The position numbers and the translations under genes are program-made. Shown one piece after another: positions 1 to 9,689 of a stretch of 39,614 nucleotides of DNA; position 1 is the stretch's first letter, and the number at the start of each line of letters is the position of its first letter. A model generated the notes under the pieces. The model did not search any database. It saw nothing but the letters and a program-made list of their open reading frames with translations, and was not told where the DNA came from. This DNA is from an uncultured Verrucomicrobia subdivision 3 bacterium. GTDB lineage: Bacteria > Verrucomicrobiota > Verrucomicrobiia > Limisphaerales > UBA11358. The stretch lies in NCBI GenBank assembly GCA_903895255.1, contig CAITTG010000113.1:1-39614 (forward strand), written 5' to 3'.

Positions 1-152
1 CCGGATGATTGGTGCCATTCAAGCTAACGCAGGAGCGGGACCAAGGGGCTTATCCCATTTTAATTTAGAATGGCTGAATGCGGGCAGCGGGCGGTTGAGG
101 GTGGTCGCCGCAATCGGCTCCTTCTGGTCAGGGCGATTTTATGGAATTCGAC

Positions 153-2762
153 TCAGGGATTGACCAACTGGAAAAACACACAGCCATTGAAATTGTTCAC
201 CGGCAGGCTCATCTGATTGGTGTTTGTGGAGCCGGGCACGGTCACCCAATTGGTGCCCAGGCCATTGAGCAGGGTGTTGGTCTGCGTCACCAGTCGCCAG
301 CCCGTATGGTCGCCCGGCCAGCCCAACGTGATCTGCCCGGGTGGGAGGGAATAATTTAAGTGCGGTGCGGTCGCTGCCGTGGGGCGGGCACTGACGGTGG
401 CCGAAACGGCACTGGCCCCAAACGCATTCGTGGCCGCGAGGTTGTAGTAATACAGCCAGCCGTTGGTCAGTCCGCTGTTGGTGAGCGAGAGGCTGGTGAC
501 GTTGGTGCCGACAAGCTTGTAAGGGCCGACATTGTTGGTTGATTGGTAGACATAATAACCGGTCGCCCCGGGCGCGGCCGACCAGGTCAGCGCCACCCGG
601 GCATCCCCCGCGCGGGCGGTGAGCCCGGGCGGCGGCATGGGGGTGGGCAATTCAAAATCCAGATAATCGTACATCACATAGCTCACCGTGGCGCTGACCG
701 CCCGGCGTTGCACCAGGGTGATGGTGTTGGTGCCGGCCACCAGATTGCCCACGGGAATGCTGATGTGATCGATGCCATATTTGTCGTGGATGCCCTGGCG
801 GATGAGGGAGTCTGCCGCGACGCCGGTGGGAAAAGGAATATTGGGGTAAAAGTCTTTGAACTCGGTGGTCAGACCGGGGTTGTTCACATACATGGCGATG
901 GCGGCGCTGTAGGCGCCCGCCCAGGCGATGGTCAGGGTGGCATTGCCGCTGGCAGGCAGTTTGGGCACGTTGAACTGAATGTTCCAGTTCATGTTGTTGG
1001 CCACGCCATTGGTGAAATAGGCGGTTTGCGCGTAGTTCCAATCATTGGTCGGATTGCTGGAGCCAATGGTGTAGGTCATCGGGTTGGGAAATTCACTGGC
1101 GAAGCCCAGCCACAGCCCCGGGATGGCGTAATCATCACCATGCCGGAACTTGTCCGCCGTGCGGTCCGGATAGCCGATTTCCCAGAGCACGTTGGAGCCT
1201 GGATGCGGCACATTCCAGGTGAGGGTGCCCAGGTTGGTCACGGTCCCGGGGGCGAAGGTGAAGGGGCCGGTTTGGTATTGGCCCACGGACCCGTTGGTGC
1301 CGGCGCAGTAGGCGTATAATTCATAGATGGCATTGGAGCCATAGGGCGTAAACGTGGTCACGGGCGGCAGGGTGAACGTGCCGTCCGCCGCGCATTGGGT
1401 CCAGAACTGGTAACCGTCCGATTGCCATTGCCAGTCGTTGGGGTCCACTTCGAGCCCGGCATCGGGCGCGGCCAGACCGATCCACGCGCCCGCGGCATTG
1501 GCCGCCGGGCGGAGCGAGTCATTAATGACGAGTTTGCCCGCTATGCTGGCGCGCTGATTTCGGGCTTGGTACGCGCTGTTGGTCAACCACGCATAGGGCC
1601 AAGCCGACTGTTCCGCCAGGGCCTGCTGCTGCGCATCCGCCCAGCACGCGGCGCCGTTTGAACCGGTGTTCACGTAAAACAGCCAGGGACCGTAAAGCTT
1701 GGTGAACGCGGCATTGCTGCTGACGTTGAGGCCGGTGTTGCCGTAATGCGCCATGAGTGGTTCGAAGCCGATGATGCCGCCGATGCCGCCGGAATACTCG
1801 CAGGCGGGCGGGCCGTTCTGCTGGTATTCATGGCCGCCCGCGACATACCAGATGCCCATTTTATTGGTGTCGCTGGCCATGCCGAACGCGCTGAGCTTGG
1901 CGAAGTCAAACGTGAAGGAATATTTTCCATTTGTGGAGCCGGCAAACACGCCCGTGGTGTATTCCGTCACTTCCTTGGGGATGTTGATGTTGGTCACGGC
2001 AATCTGATGGTAATTGTCCCAGAAGCTCGGTTGCAGGCCGTTCCGTTTCTGATAGACGCCGCCCAGATTCAGACCATAACGCACCCCGTTGTCCACGTAG
2101 GAATCCTCAAAGAAGAAGTTGGTGGCGTCATGCGCCGTCGGCCAGAGAACCTGGATGAAACTGATGCTCAAATTCGTGGCATAGGCGACGTAATTGGTCG
2201 GATGCCGGACGATGAGATACGCGTAGAGCCCGGTATTGCCCTTGCCCAGCGAGTAGTGCAATTCCACATCCGCGATCACCTGGTCTTTGTTCGCCTGGCT
2301 GAAAGGGCGGAAATAGCAGATGTCGATGTTGGTCGCGCCGGTCACAGTGTTGGAATAGACACAATCACCATTGCCGTCTGGGTACCAGTAATAATAAATG
2401 GCGGTGTGATTGCTGAAATTGGCGCCGGACTGGCTGACCGTTTCCGTGCCATTGGCCGCTGGCGTGCCGGGGGTGCCGGGCTTGAGATACTTCATCGAAT
2501 CCACACTGCCATTCGCCGAAAGGTCGACGTGCAGGATGCCATTGTCGAGGTAATGATCCGTGGCGGAGCCAAAGCTCTCGGTACCGGTCGTCACGGCCTT
2601 GGTCACCAAAGTGGTGAAGCCGCCGGCGTTGTTGGCCGTCGCGGGGCAGGGCGGGGATAAAAGTCCGCTTAAACAAAAAATGAGCCAGCCGGTTGGGGTC
2701 AACCGTGGCAGGCGCGCGAGGGCATGGGCGATAAGCCGCCATGGGCGGGCAAAACGTTTCAT
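153..2762 (-). CDS. Secreted rhamnogalacturonan lyase-like protein (PL4) with C-terminal FN3 module
   Basis: Predicted to be a secreted polysaccharide lyase that cleaves the rhamnose-galacturonate backbone of rhamnogalacturonan I by beta-elimination. The 869-residue protein begins with a basic stretch and a hydrophobic signal segment (about residues 24-44). An N-terminal PL4 catalytic-type region follows (about 45-400), then a small beta domain (about 405-510) and a C-terminal PL4-type carbohydrate-binding jelly roll that opens with the family-typical phrase WEIGYPDRTADKF. Residues about 690-775 form a fibronectin type III module. The last 70 residues (GQITLGWPGDHTGWRL through to VFFQL) match the tail module common on verrucomicrobial secreted proteins. 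The order signal, lyase, beta domain, CBM is the standard PL4 architecture; the FN3 and tail are add-ons. I did not assign catalytic Lys/His, so activity is inferred from family resemblance. It is the only gene of its operon here and is divergent from the SHOCT gene. Confidence 0.8.
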   Translation of the reverse strand: MKRFARPWRLIAHALARLPRLTPTGWLIFCLSGLLSPPCPATANNAGGFTTLVTKAVTTGTESFGSATDHYLDNGILHVDLSANGSVDSMKYLKPGTPGTPAANGTETVSQSGANFSNHTAIYYYWYPDGNGDCVYSNTVTGATNIDICYFRPFSQANKDQVIADVELHYSLGKGNTGLYAYLIVRHPTNYVAYATNLSISFIQVLWPTAHDATNFFFEDSYVDNGVRYGLNLGGVYQKRNGLQPSFWDNYHQIAVTNINIPKEVTEYTTGVFAGSTNGKYSFTFDFAKLSAFGMASDTNKMGIWYVAGGHEYQQNGPPACEYSGGIGGIIGFEPLMAHYGNTGLNVSSNAAFTKLYGPWLFYVNTGSNGAACWADAQQQALAEQSAWPYAWLTNSAYQARNQRASIAGKLVINDSLRPAANAAGAWIGLAAPDAGLEVDPNDWQWQSDGYQFWTQCAADGTFTLPPVTTFTPYGSNAIYELYAYCAGTNGSVGQYQTGPFTFAPGTVTNLGTLTWNVPHPGSNVLWEIGYPDRTADKFRHGDDYAIPGLWLGFASEFPNPMTYTIGSSNPTNDWNYAQTAYFTNGVANNMNWNIQFNVPKLPASGNATLTIAWAGAYSAAIAMYVNNPGLTTEFKDFYPNIPFPTGVAADSLIRQGIHDKYGIDHISIPVGNLVAGTNTITLVQRRAVSATVSYVMYDYLDFELPTPMPPPGLTARAGDARVALTWSAAPGATGYYVYQSTNNVGPYKLVGTNVTSLSLTNSGLTNGWLYYYNLAATNAFGASAVSATVSARPTAATAPHLNYSLPPGQITLGWPGDHTGWRLVTQTNTLLNGLGTNWVTVPGSTNTNQMSLPVNNFNGCVFFQLVNP

Positions 2763-2996
2763 TTAATAATTCACGGCTGGGTTTTAAGCCAGCAACAGTT
2801 TGAGTCGGTGTTATAATTTCACGCTTGTCACATGGATTTGCAAGTCGATTGAGATGGCGAATTCAAGACATGAGTCAATTCGCCCGCCGAATAGCCGGCG
2901 GTTTTAACTTGTAAGCCAGCCGTTTTATCGGTAGGGTGGATATCGTCGTAATCTGCCCCAAGGGCAGTGCGCGCTGTTCGATCGCAATTTCTGAAT

Positions 2997-3818
2997 ATGA
3001 ATGCACAACCTTTGACTCCCGAGGGGGAAAGAATCGCCGGCGACCTCGCCCGGCGCCACGGCTTCAGCGTCGACGCCGTCACGCAAATGATGTTTGCCGT
3101 GCTGAACGGGAACGGGTCGATGGCCCAATTTTCCCATCCGGAGTTTGGCGGCTCGGGCCAGTGGATGCGGGGGGGCATGCTGATGTTGGGGGACATGTTT
3201 AATTATGGTCTGAAAAACCGGGTGGATTCCCTGTGCAACGACATCTCCGGGATACTCGCCAGCCAGCCCGGACTGCTAAGCAGTGGCAGTTTTCAATCGC
3301 AGAGCCAGGGCGGGAACGCCTGGCAGACGCAAGCCAGCGGCGTGCCGCACGGACAATCCACGCTTTTCCAGCCTGATCCGGCCTCGAATTGGTGGCCGCA
3401 GGATCTGGGCGCGCCCAATGCCACCGGGTCCCAGAATTCGGTGCGGTATGCTTATTTTGGCGGGCCCCGGCGGCTCGCCGTGCAGACGGGCTCGGAGGTG
3501 TGGGTTTACGACACGCTCGACAACCAGATTGGCGGTTTTTCCCAGCAGCAGGGTTCGGGCGGTTCGATCGTGTTCACGAGCCAGTATGGCACGGTGAATC
3601 TCAGCACCCTGCCGGTGGTTTCGCAAAATGGCCAGCCGTTCCGGCCGGCGCCGGCACCCGCGCCGGCACCTTTCAGCGGCTCAGGCGCGCCCGTGGGCAG
3701 CAGCCAGTCAAACGATGTCTTCGCCACGCTGGAGCGGCTGGGTGCGTTGAAGGCGCAGGGGGTGCTTACCGACGCGGAGTTTAATGCGAAGAAAGCGGAA
3801 TTGCTGAGCCGGATTTGA
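2997..3818 (+). CDS. SHOCT-domain protein of unknown function
   Basis: A 273-residue protein with no signal peptide. The start at 2997 (MNAQPLTP) is preferred to an in-frame ATG ten codons upstream because the protein only becomes family-like from here. The N-terminal 85 residues contain an invariant-looking patch with Gly/Met-rich text (FGGSGQWMRGGMLMLGDMF), the middle is Gln/Gly/Ser-rich, then comes a Pro-Ala linker (PAPAPAPAPF). The C-terminus is a SHOCT helix pair (about residues 240-273, LERLGALKAQGVLTDAEF then KKAELL). SHOCT domains are short oligomerisation modules found at protein ends in many bacteria; the function of this protein is unknown. It ends 14 bp before the convergent uvrB stop codon. 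Confidence 0.75.
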   Translation: MNAQPLTPEGERIAGDLARRHGFSVDAVTQMMFAVLNGNGSMAQFSHPEFGGSGQWMRGGMLMLGDMFNYGLKNRVDSLCNDISGILASQPGLLSSGSFQSQSQGGNAWQTQASGVPHGQSTLFQPDPASNWWPQDLGAPNATGSQNSVRYAYFGGPRRLAVQTGSEVWVYDTLDNQIGGFSQQQGSGGSIVFTSQYGTVNLSTLPVVSQNGQPFRPAPAPAPAPFSGSGAPVGSSQSNDVFATLERLGALKAQGVLTDAEFNAKKAELLSRI

Positions 3819-3832
3819 ATCTTGGAAGCAAA

Positions 3833-5869
3833 TTAACGCCGGCCACGGCGTTTGCCGGCTTTGCTGTAACTGACTTTTTTGGCGGCGGGTTCCTCCTTGC
3901 CGCCGGCCATTCCCCGTTTTAATTCATTAATCTGGTCTCGGAGCAGGGCGGCTTTTTCAAACTCGAGCGCCTCGGCGGCGGTGAGCATCTCCGCTTCCAA
4001 CTCCCGGATGGTCTCGGTGACGTCAAAGTTGCCGCCGGCGTCGTTGATCACGGCCACAGCTTTGTCGTCGAAGGCGTGGGCGTTGGTGGAGAGGCTCTCC
4101 TCCATGGCGCGGATGACACTGCGTGGCGTGATGCCGTGCTTCGTGTTGTACTCGATCTGCCGTTTGCGGCGATATTCGCTGACGGCCAGGAATTTTTTGA
4201 TGCTTTGGGTCATCACATCCGCATACAAGATGACCTCGCCATTAAGATGGCGCGCGGCGCGGCCGGCGGTCTGGATGAGGCTGGTCTCGCTGCGCAGGAA
4301 GCCTTCCTTGTCCGCATCCAGAATGGCCACGAGGGAGACTTCCGGCAGGTCGAGACCTTCGCGGAGGAGATTGATGCCCACGAGGACGTCGAACTCGCCC
4401 CGGCGCAGGGCGCGAAGAATTTCCACCCGCTCAATGGCGTCGATGTCGCTGTGCAGATAGCGGACATTAATCCCTATCTCGCGCAGATAATCGGTCAGTT
4501 CCTCCGCGGTGCGCTTGGTGAGCGTGGTCACCAGCACGCGTTCTTTCAGAGTGGTGCGTTTGCGGGCCTCTTCCAGCAGGTCATCAATCTGGCCTTTCAG
4601 CGGCTTGATGGTGATGACCGGGTCAATGAGCCCGGTGGGCCGCACCACAAGTTCAGCAACGTGGCCCTGGGACCAGGTCATCTCGCGTGGAGCGGGCGTG
4701 GCGCTCACGTAGATCGTCTGGTTTTGGGTGGTTTGAAACTCGAGGAAATTCATCGGTCGGTTGTCCAGCGCGCTGGGCAGGCGGAAACCGTGGTCCACCA
4801 GCACCGTCTTACGGGACCGATCGCCTTCGTACATGCCGCCAATCTGCGGCACGGTGACGTGCGATTCATCAATGATCAGCAAATAATCCTGTGGGAAAAA
4901 GTCGAACAAAGTGTTGGGCTGCGAGCCGGGCGGCCGGCCGCTGATGTGCCGGGAATAGTTTTCGATGCCCGAGCAGAACCCCATTTCCTCCATCATTTCC
5001 AAGTCGTATTCCGTGCGCATTTTGATGCGCTGCGCCTCCAGCAGTTTGCCCTTGGATTCGAACCATACAATTCGCTGGCGCAGTTCCTCGCGGATGTTTT
5101 GCACGGCCGCCTTGAGCTTGTCGTTGGTGGTTACGAATTGCTTCGCGGGGAACACCGTGACGGCGTTCATCCCCTCCAGTTTCGCCCCCGTCAGCGGTTC
5201 AAAGCGGGTGATCCGCTCGATTTCCTCGCCGAAAAACTCCACTCGCAGCCCGTCCTCGCGCCCGGAGGGCCGGATTTCCACCGTGTCGCCGCGCACGCGA
5301 AAGTTGCCGCGCTCGAAAGCAATGTCATTGCGGGTGTATTGCAGATCCACCAGCCGGCTGAGCAACTGTTCGCGGGTCAGCGCGCCGCCGACGGTCACCG
5401 GCAGGATCATGGCCGCGTAATCCTCGCGGCTGCCGATGCCATAAATGCAGGACACGCTGGCCACCACGATCACATCGCGCCGGGAGAACAGCGAACTCAT
5501 CGTGGAAAGCCGCAGCCGCTCAATCTCGGCGTTGATGCTGGAATCCTTCTCGATGAAGGTGTCCGTGCGGGGAATGTAGGCCTCGGGCTGGTAGTAATCG
5601 AAGTAGCTGACGAAATACTCCACGGCGTTGTTCGGGAAAAAGCTTTTGAACTCGGCGTACAACTGCGCGGCCAGCGTTTTGTTATGGGAAATGACCAGGA
5701 CCGGCCGGTCGAATTGTTTGATGACATTCGCCACGGTGAACGTCTTGCCCGAACCGGTGACGCCCAGCAGGGTCTGGTGGCGCACCCCATCGCGCACGCC
5801 CTGGGTCAGCTTGGCAATGGCCTGGGGCTGATCCCCGGCGGGTTCGTAAGACGAGACGAGTTCAAACAT
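3833..5869 (-). CDS. uvrB: Excinuclease ABC subunit B (UvrB)
   Basis: DNA-damage verification helicase of nucleotide excision repair; it is loaded by UvrA and recruits UvrC. The 678-residue length is normal. Visible motifs: Walker A GVTGSGKT near residue 40, the damage-probing beta-hairpin with [20 protein letters not shown] near 95, the DESH helicase motif II near 340, the motif VI region QTAGRAARH near 545, and a C-terminal UVR motif ([13 protein letters not shown]) that contacts UvrC. The start is placed at [15 protein letters not shown], the family-conserved N-terminus; the longer frame upstream (to 5965) reads into noncoding DNA. The C-terminal tail is basic (KAGKRRGRR). No uvrA or uvrC lies nearby, which is usual. 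Confidence 0.97.
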   Translation of the reverse strand: MFELVSSYEPAGDQPQAIAKLTQGVRDGVRHQTLLGVTGSGKTFTVANVIKQFDRPVLVISHNKTLAAQLYAEFKSFFPNNAVEYFVSYFDYYQPEAYIPRTDTFIEKDSSINAEIERLRLSTMSSLFSRRDVIVVASVSCIYGIGSREDYAAMILPVTVGGALTREQLLSRLVDLQYTRNDIAFERGNFRVRGDTVEIRPSGREDGLRVEFFGEEIERITRFEPLTGAKLEGMNAVTVFPAKQFVTTNDKLKAAVQNIREELRQRIVWFESKGKLLEAQRIKMRTEYDLEMMEEMGFCSGIENYSRHISGRPPGSQPNTLFDFFPQDYLLIIDESHVTVPQIGGMYEGDRSRKTVLVDHGFRLPSALDNRPMNFLEFQTTQNQTIYVSATPAPREMTWSQGHVAELVVRPTGLIDPVITIKPLKGQIDDLLEEARKRTTLKERVLVTTLTKRTAEELTDYLREIGINVRYLHSDIDAIERVEILRALRRGEFDVLVGINLLREGLDLPEVSLVAILDADKEGFLRSETSLIQTAGRAARHLNGEVILYADVMTQSIKKFLAVSEYRRKRQIEYNTKHGITPRSVIRAMEESLSTNAHAFDDKAVAVINDAGGNFDVTETIRELEAEMLTAAEALEFEKAALLRDQINELKRGMAGGKEEPAAKKVSYSKAGKRRGRR

Positions 5870-5931
5870 CGCCCACAAAGTAGTGTCAGAAGCGGGGGGC
5901 GTCAATTGAGAGGGGGTTGGTCCTGGGTTGG

Positions 5932-6228
5932 TCAAACCTCCGGTTCGCCGCGCGCTCCATGCCAAATTCGCAGGATTTCAACCGTCCTCTCCTTCGGGCG
6001 AAATCGATAAATGATCCGGTACGGATTGACGACGATTTCTCGCAAGGTGGAACGAAAATAATTGGGAACCACGCGGCCAAGCTCGGGAAATTGCTCCAAC
6101 GACTTTACCCGATTGAAGACCTGGTCACCTAACTTTAGCGCGGCGGAGGGGTTTTCGGCATCAATGAAGCTCGCGATATCCCGCAAGTCCTGCCGGGCGT
6201 GCAAGGTCCATACTATTTTGAAATCCAC
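5932..6228 (-). CDS. ParE/RelE-type toxin
   Basis: A 98-residue protein of the ParE/RelE toxin superfamily. The N-terminal WTLHARQDLRDIASFI and the core ending YRIIYRFRPKERTVEILRIWHGAR are the two hallmark stretches. ParE members poison DNA gyrase and RelE members cleave mRNA; the sequence looks more like the ParE branch, but the target cannot be read from sequence. It overlaps the 3' end of the preceding antitoxin gene by 16 bp, the normal arrangement for translational coupling in these modules. All family hallmarks are present and the frame is intact, so it may be active. Confidence 0.88.
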   Translation of the reverse strand: MDFKIVWTLHARQDLRDIASFIDAENPSAALKLGDQVFNRVKSLEQFPELGRVVPNYFRSTLREIVVNPYRIIYRFRPKERTVEILRIWHGARGEPEV

Positions 6229-6398
6229 GAAGCAAACTCTTGTTTGACCTGTTCATGCGGAACCACCTCGCCACGATCGGCCTGGTCTTCGCCCTCTCGC
6301 AGAGCGGCCAGGAACTCAATCTCCGCGCCAATGTCCCGGAGCTTTGCATCCGCTGGCAGTCGATTTAGTAAGTCCATGACAATTTGCTTGTCACTCAT
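6213..6398 (-). CDS. Antitoxin of the ParE-type module
   Basis: A 61-residue acidic protein immediately upstream of, and overlapping, the ParE-like toxin, which identifies it as the cognate antitoxin. It has the compact helical look of small antitoxins (LLNRLPADAKLRDIGAEIEFLAALREGEDQADRGEVVPHEQV). The phrase EGEDQADRGEVVPHEQV is typical of the C-terminal toxin-binding tail of antitoxins partnered with ParE/RelE toxins. The start at 6398 is the only good ATG. Such antitoxins usually autoregulate their operon; I cannot point to a clear operator upstream. Confidence 0.85.
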   Translation of the reverse strand: MSDKQIVMDLLNRLPADAKLRDIGAEIEFLAALREGEDQADRGEVVPHEQVKQEFASWISK

Positions 6399-6473
6399 GA
6401 AATTAATTTACCAGAAACGAGACCTTCTGCAAGCTGGACATCTAAAAACGCAAGCAAATGCAATCATTAAGCC

Positions 6474-7595
6474 TTAGTTTCCCGCCACCGCCTCGGCCTC
6501 ACGCATCTGCTTCTCCGTCTTCAACCGCAACTGCCCGCACGCGGCGTCAATGTCGTGGCCCTTTTCCCGGCGCAAGGTGGCGATGGCCTTTTCTTTTTCC
6601 AAGGCGGCGAGGAAAGCATCTTGAGCGGTTTCATCCGGACGTTCCCAGGGCAGCCCTTCCACTTTGTTGTAGGGAATCAAATTTACCTTCGCGAACAGCT
6701 TTTTGGTGAGGGCGGCCAGGGGTTTGGCTTGATCGATCGAATCATTGACCCCGGCAATGAGGATGTATTCGAAGGTGATCATCCGGCCCTTGATGGACTG
6801 GTAATCCTCGCAGGCGGCGACGAGTTCGCGCAAGGGATACTTGCGATTCACCGGCATGATGCGGTCGCGCACGGCATCGGTGGCGCCGTGGAGGGAAATG
6901 GCCAGCCGGAACTGCAGCGGCTCCTGGGCCAGGCGGCGGATTTGCGGGACCAGGCCGCTGGTGGAAATGGTGATTTTGCGCGCGCCAATGCCGCCGCCCC
7001 AGGGAGCGTTCAGAATGCGCAAGCCCGTGAGCAGATTGTCGTAATTCGCCAGCGGTTCGCCCATGCCCATGATCACGAGGTTGTCCACGAGGCGGGTGCT
7101 GGTTTTGGGCGTGCTTTCCGCTTTTGGCTGTTTGGCATGCCAGCGTTCCACGGAGAACACTTGCTCGATGATTTCACTGGCACTGAGGTTGCGCTTCCAG
7201 CCATCCAGGCCGCTGGCGCAGAACTTGCAACCGTAGGCGCAGCCCACCTGAGTGGAAACGCAGAGGGTGTGACGGTCGCTGGCTTCGCCGTACAGTGCGG
7301 GGTTGGCGGGGATCAGCACGCTCTCCACCATGGAGCCATCGGCCAGTTTCCAGAGAAATTTCTGCGTGGTATCGGCCGAACCCTGTTTGCTTACCAGTTC
7401 ATGGGTATGCAGGGAATAATTCTGGCGCAGGGAGTTGCGCAGGGCCTTGGGCAGGTTGGTCATTTCGTCCCAACTCGCGGCCCGCCGGGCGTAGAGCCAT
7501 TCGAGCAACTGGTCAACGCGGTAGGCGGGCTGCTGCCAGCCGGCAAACTGCGTGGTCAATTCTTCGCGGGTCAGGGTTTTGATGTCGGTTACCAC
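6474..7595 (-). CDS. rlmN: 23S rRNA/tRNA adenine-C2 methyltransferase RlmN
   Basis: Radical-SAM enzyme that methylates C2 of A2503 in 23S rRNA and A37 in several tRNAs. The 373-residue length is typical. The radical-SAM cluster motif CAYGCKFC (CxxxCxxC) lies near residue 120, preceded by LCVSTQVG, and the GEPLANYDN stretch near 180 is the conserved SAM-contact region. The C-terminal cysteine that carries the methyl intermediate is in AACGQL near residue 355. The N-terminal helical domain (YRVDQLLEWLYARRAASWDEMTNLP) is the RNA-binding part. It is separated from the SDR gene upstream by 53 bp, so it may be read through from the upstream operon or have its own promoter. Confidence 0.97.
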   Translation of the reverse strand: MVTDIKTLTREELTTQFAGWQQPAYRVDQLLEWLYARRAASWDEMTNLPKALRNSLRQNYSLHTHELVSKQGSADTTQKFLWKLADGSMVESVLIPANPALYGEASDRHTLCVSTQVGCAYGCKFCASGLDGWKRNLSASEIIEQVFSVERWHAKQPKAESTPKTSTRLVDNLVIMGMGEPLANYDNLLTGLRILNAPWGGGIGARKITISTSGLVPQIRRLAQEPLQFRLAISLHGATDAVRDRIMPVNRKYPLRELVAACEDYQSIKGRMITFEYILIAGVNDSIDQAKPLAALTKKLFAKVNLIPYNKVEGLPWERPDETAQDAFLAALEKEKAIATLRREKGHDIDAACGQLRLKTEKQMREAEAVAGN

Positions 7596-7648
7596 CTCTT
7601 TACTCTAGCGCGCGGCAGGGGATAAACCAAGCGGGTAGTGGGGATAAT

Positions 7649-8416
7649 TTACAGCCCCGGGCTGCTCTGCATGATGCCGCCGTCGGCGAAGACGGTGGTG
7701 GCGGTCATGTAGCTGGCGCCATCCCCGGCAAGAAAGGCCACGAGACTGGCGATTTCCTCGGGCCGGGCCATGCGGCCCAGGGGAATGGCGTTGTTCAATT
7801 TTTGCAGCAAGGTGGGGTCCGCGATGGTGGAGCTGTTGATGGGCGTGGCCACCGCGCCGGGGCCGACACCCACTACCAGAATGCCTTGCGGGGCAAGCTC
7901 CACCCCGGCGGTGCGGGTGAGCATGCGCATGCCTCCCTTGGAGAGGCAGTAGGCGGTGTTGCCGGGCATCGGCCAGTCCTCATGCACGGAGGTGATGTTG
8001 ATGATACGCCCGCCGCCGCCCTGTTTGATCATTTGTTTGGCGGCGATTTGGGTGCCGAAGAACGCGCTCTTGAGATTGATGCTGAGCACCTTCTCATATT
8101 GCGCCTCGGTGGTGTCGAGGATGGACGTGCGCGTTTCCACGCCGGCATTGTTAACCATGATGTCCACGCGGCCAAATTCCTCCACGGCAGTGTCGATCAA
8201 AGTCTGCAATTCCGCCACCTGGCTGACATCCGCTTTCACGCCAATGGCGCAATCGCCCAGCGCCCGGACTTGCTGGGCCAGCGCTTCGGTCGCCTCCGGA
8301 TGGACCACGTAGTCAATCACGATGTTCGCGCCCTGGCGGGCCAGTTCGAGGACAATGGCCATGCCAATGCCGCTGTTGCCGCCGGTTACAATCGCCACTT
8401 TGCCTTTGAGACTCAT
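7649..8416 (-). CDS. SDR-family oxidoreductase (glucose 1-dehydrogenase-like)
   Basis: A classical short-chain dehydrogenase/reductase of 255 residues. It has the cofactor-binding TGGNSGIG motif near the N-terminus, NNAG near residue 90, and the catalytic Ser (ITSVH) with Tyr-x-x-x-Lys (YCLSK) near 140-160. The end AGDGASYMTATTVFADGGIM is the standard SDR tail. It most resembles glucose 1-dehydrogenase/3-ketoacyl-ACP reductase-type members, which act on sugars or keto compounds; substrate is not deducible. It is the last gene of a four-gene operon (GH63, GMC, MFS, SDR), 37 bp after the MFS gene, which favours a sugar or polyol substrate over a lipid. Confidence 0.9.
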   Translation of the reverse strand: MSLKGKVAIVTGGNSGIGMAIVLELARQGANIVIDYVVHPEATEALAQQVRALGDCAIGVKADVSQVAELQTLIDTAVEEFGRVDIMVNNAGVETRTSILDTTEAQYEKVLSINLKSAFFGTQIAAKQMIKQGGGGRIINITSVHEDWPMPGNTAYCLSKGGMRMLTRTAGVELAPQGILVVGVGPGAVATPINSSTIADPTLLQKLNNAIPLGRMARPEEIASLVAFLAGDGASYMTATTVFADGGIMQSSPGL

Positions 8417-8453
8417 AGTTAAGTTCCTTGATTAATGTTCCAAATAAACTGGT

Positions 8454-9674
8454 TTAAGTTTTAACGGTCGCCACGGATTTTTCAAGCAACGATTTGGTTT
8501 CCGATCGCGCCACGAGCCACGCCAGCCCGCTCATCACCAGCGCCACCCCCGTGGTGCCGGCATAAATGGTCTTGAGGCTCAGGCCCGCCGCGTTTTGCAG
8601 CGGTCCGACACCAAACGCCGCGAATCCGTAACCCAGTTGGTAGCAGGCGATCAGGGCCCCGGCCACCGAGGTGCCCATGCTGGTGAGTTCCTTCTGCGCA
8701 AAACTGATGGTGAGCGGCAACAAAGCGGAACAACCCAGTCCGGCCAGCCCAAAGGTGAGCAAACCCAGCACGGGCGCGGTTTTGGGCACACTGGCGCTGG
8801 CCATAAACGCGAGTGTAACCACCAGCGGCAGCCCGCGACAAACCCACGGCTCGGGCACCCAGCGTCCCAGGAAGGCGAAGAGGACGCGGCCGGCGGTGAC
8901 CGTGGCCCAAAAAATCGTCAGCGCCAGCGCGGCCAGCGTGGTTTGGGAATCGAAAGTCTGGCTCATATAAAGGCCCGCCCAGTTTCCGTTCATGGTCTCA
9001 CCCACGCCGTAGAGCAGGGCGAAGGCCGCAAACAACCAAAACCGCGCCGGTAGTTTGCTTTTGCCCCTGGTCTGGCTGGCGGTGGTGCCCGACGGCTCAA
9101 TATTGAGCGGTTGGGCCAGGCTAAACCAAAACAAACCCAGCAACAACAGCCCAACCATTACCGGGAGCCCCCACCACACGCCCAGTCCCGTGAATAGCGC
9201 GATAAAAACCGGCGCCAGCGCGGTCCCCAGCCCCAGCAGGGCGTTGAGCGCCAGCACGGCTTTATCCACCGTTTCCGGGAAGAAGGCGGCGGCAAACGTG
9301 TTCAGTGCGGGCACGGTGAAGCCAAACCCAATTCCCATGGCCGTGGTGGCGACCAGCAAAATCCCGTACGTCAGCGCATGCTCATGCATGACGAACCGGC
9401 TGGCCACCAGCAGCGCCATGGCCAGCCAGTTGGCGGCCAGTCCCACCAGGTACAGCCGTTTGGCTCCCAGCCGGGCGGACAACCCCGCCCCGGCCAGCGA
9501 AGCCACCACCGCCAGGATGGCTTGCGGCACAAACATGCCGCCGTATTCCGTGCTCGACAACCCGTAAGCCTGCGGGCTGGTAAACACCGTGCCCGCCGCC
9601 GGGAACGTGACCAAGGCCACGCCCTGAATGACGCCGGCCGTGTACACCGTGATGATTTCGCTGCGTTGGGCCAT
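8454..9674 (-). CDS. MFS transporter
   Basis: A 406-residue integral membrane protein with about 12 hydrophobic helices in two halves, separated by a charged cytoplasmic loop around residues 195-215. The short motif GLSARLGAKRLYLVG after helix 2 matches MFS motif A. Its style (wide Gly/Ala-rich helices, the segment GVGETMNGNWAGLYMSQ at the start of the second half) resembles fucose/sugar-type permeases and other set-like transporters. It lies 15 bp downstream of the GMC oxidoreductase gene and 37 bp upstream of the SDR gene, so it probably imports or exports the substrate or product of those enzymes. Substrate unknown. Confidence 0.87.
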   Translation of the reverse strand: MAQRSEIITVYTAGVIQGVALVTFPAAGTVFTSPQAYGLSSTEYGGMFVPQAILAVVASLAGAGLSARLGAKRLYLVGLAANWLAMALLVASRFVMHEHALTYGILLVATTAMGIGFGFTVPALNTFAAAFFPETVDKAVLALNALLGLGTALAPVFIALFTGLGVWWGLPVMVGLLLLGLFWFSLAQPLNIEPSGTTASQTRGKSKLPARFWLFAAFALLYGVGETMNGNWAGLYMSQTFDSQTTLAALALTIFWATVTAGRVLFAFLGRWVPEPWVCRGLPLVVTLAFMASASVPKTAPVLGLLTFGLAGLGCSALLPLTISFAQKELTSMGTSVAGALIACYQLGYGFAAFGVGPLQNAAGLSLKTIYAGTTGVALVMSGLAWLVARSETKSLLEKSVATVKT

Positions 9675-9689
9675 GGCTATCGGCTTTAA

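Noticed and set aside
1..152. Possible gene end at the left edge
   Set aside because: Nothing recognisable in 152 bases.
4076..6010. Long plus-strand frame opposite uvrB
   Set aside because: Antisense shadow of a GC-rich conserved gene; no family resemblance.
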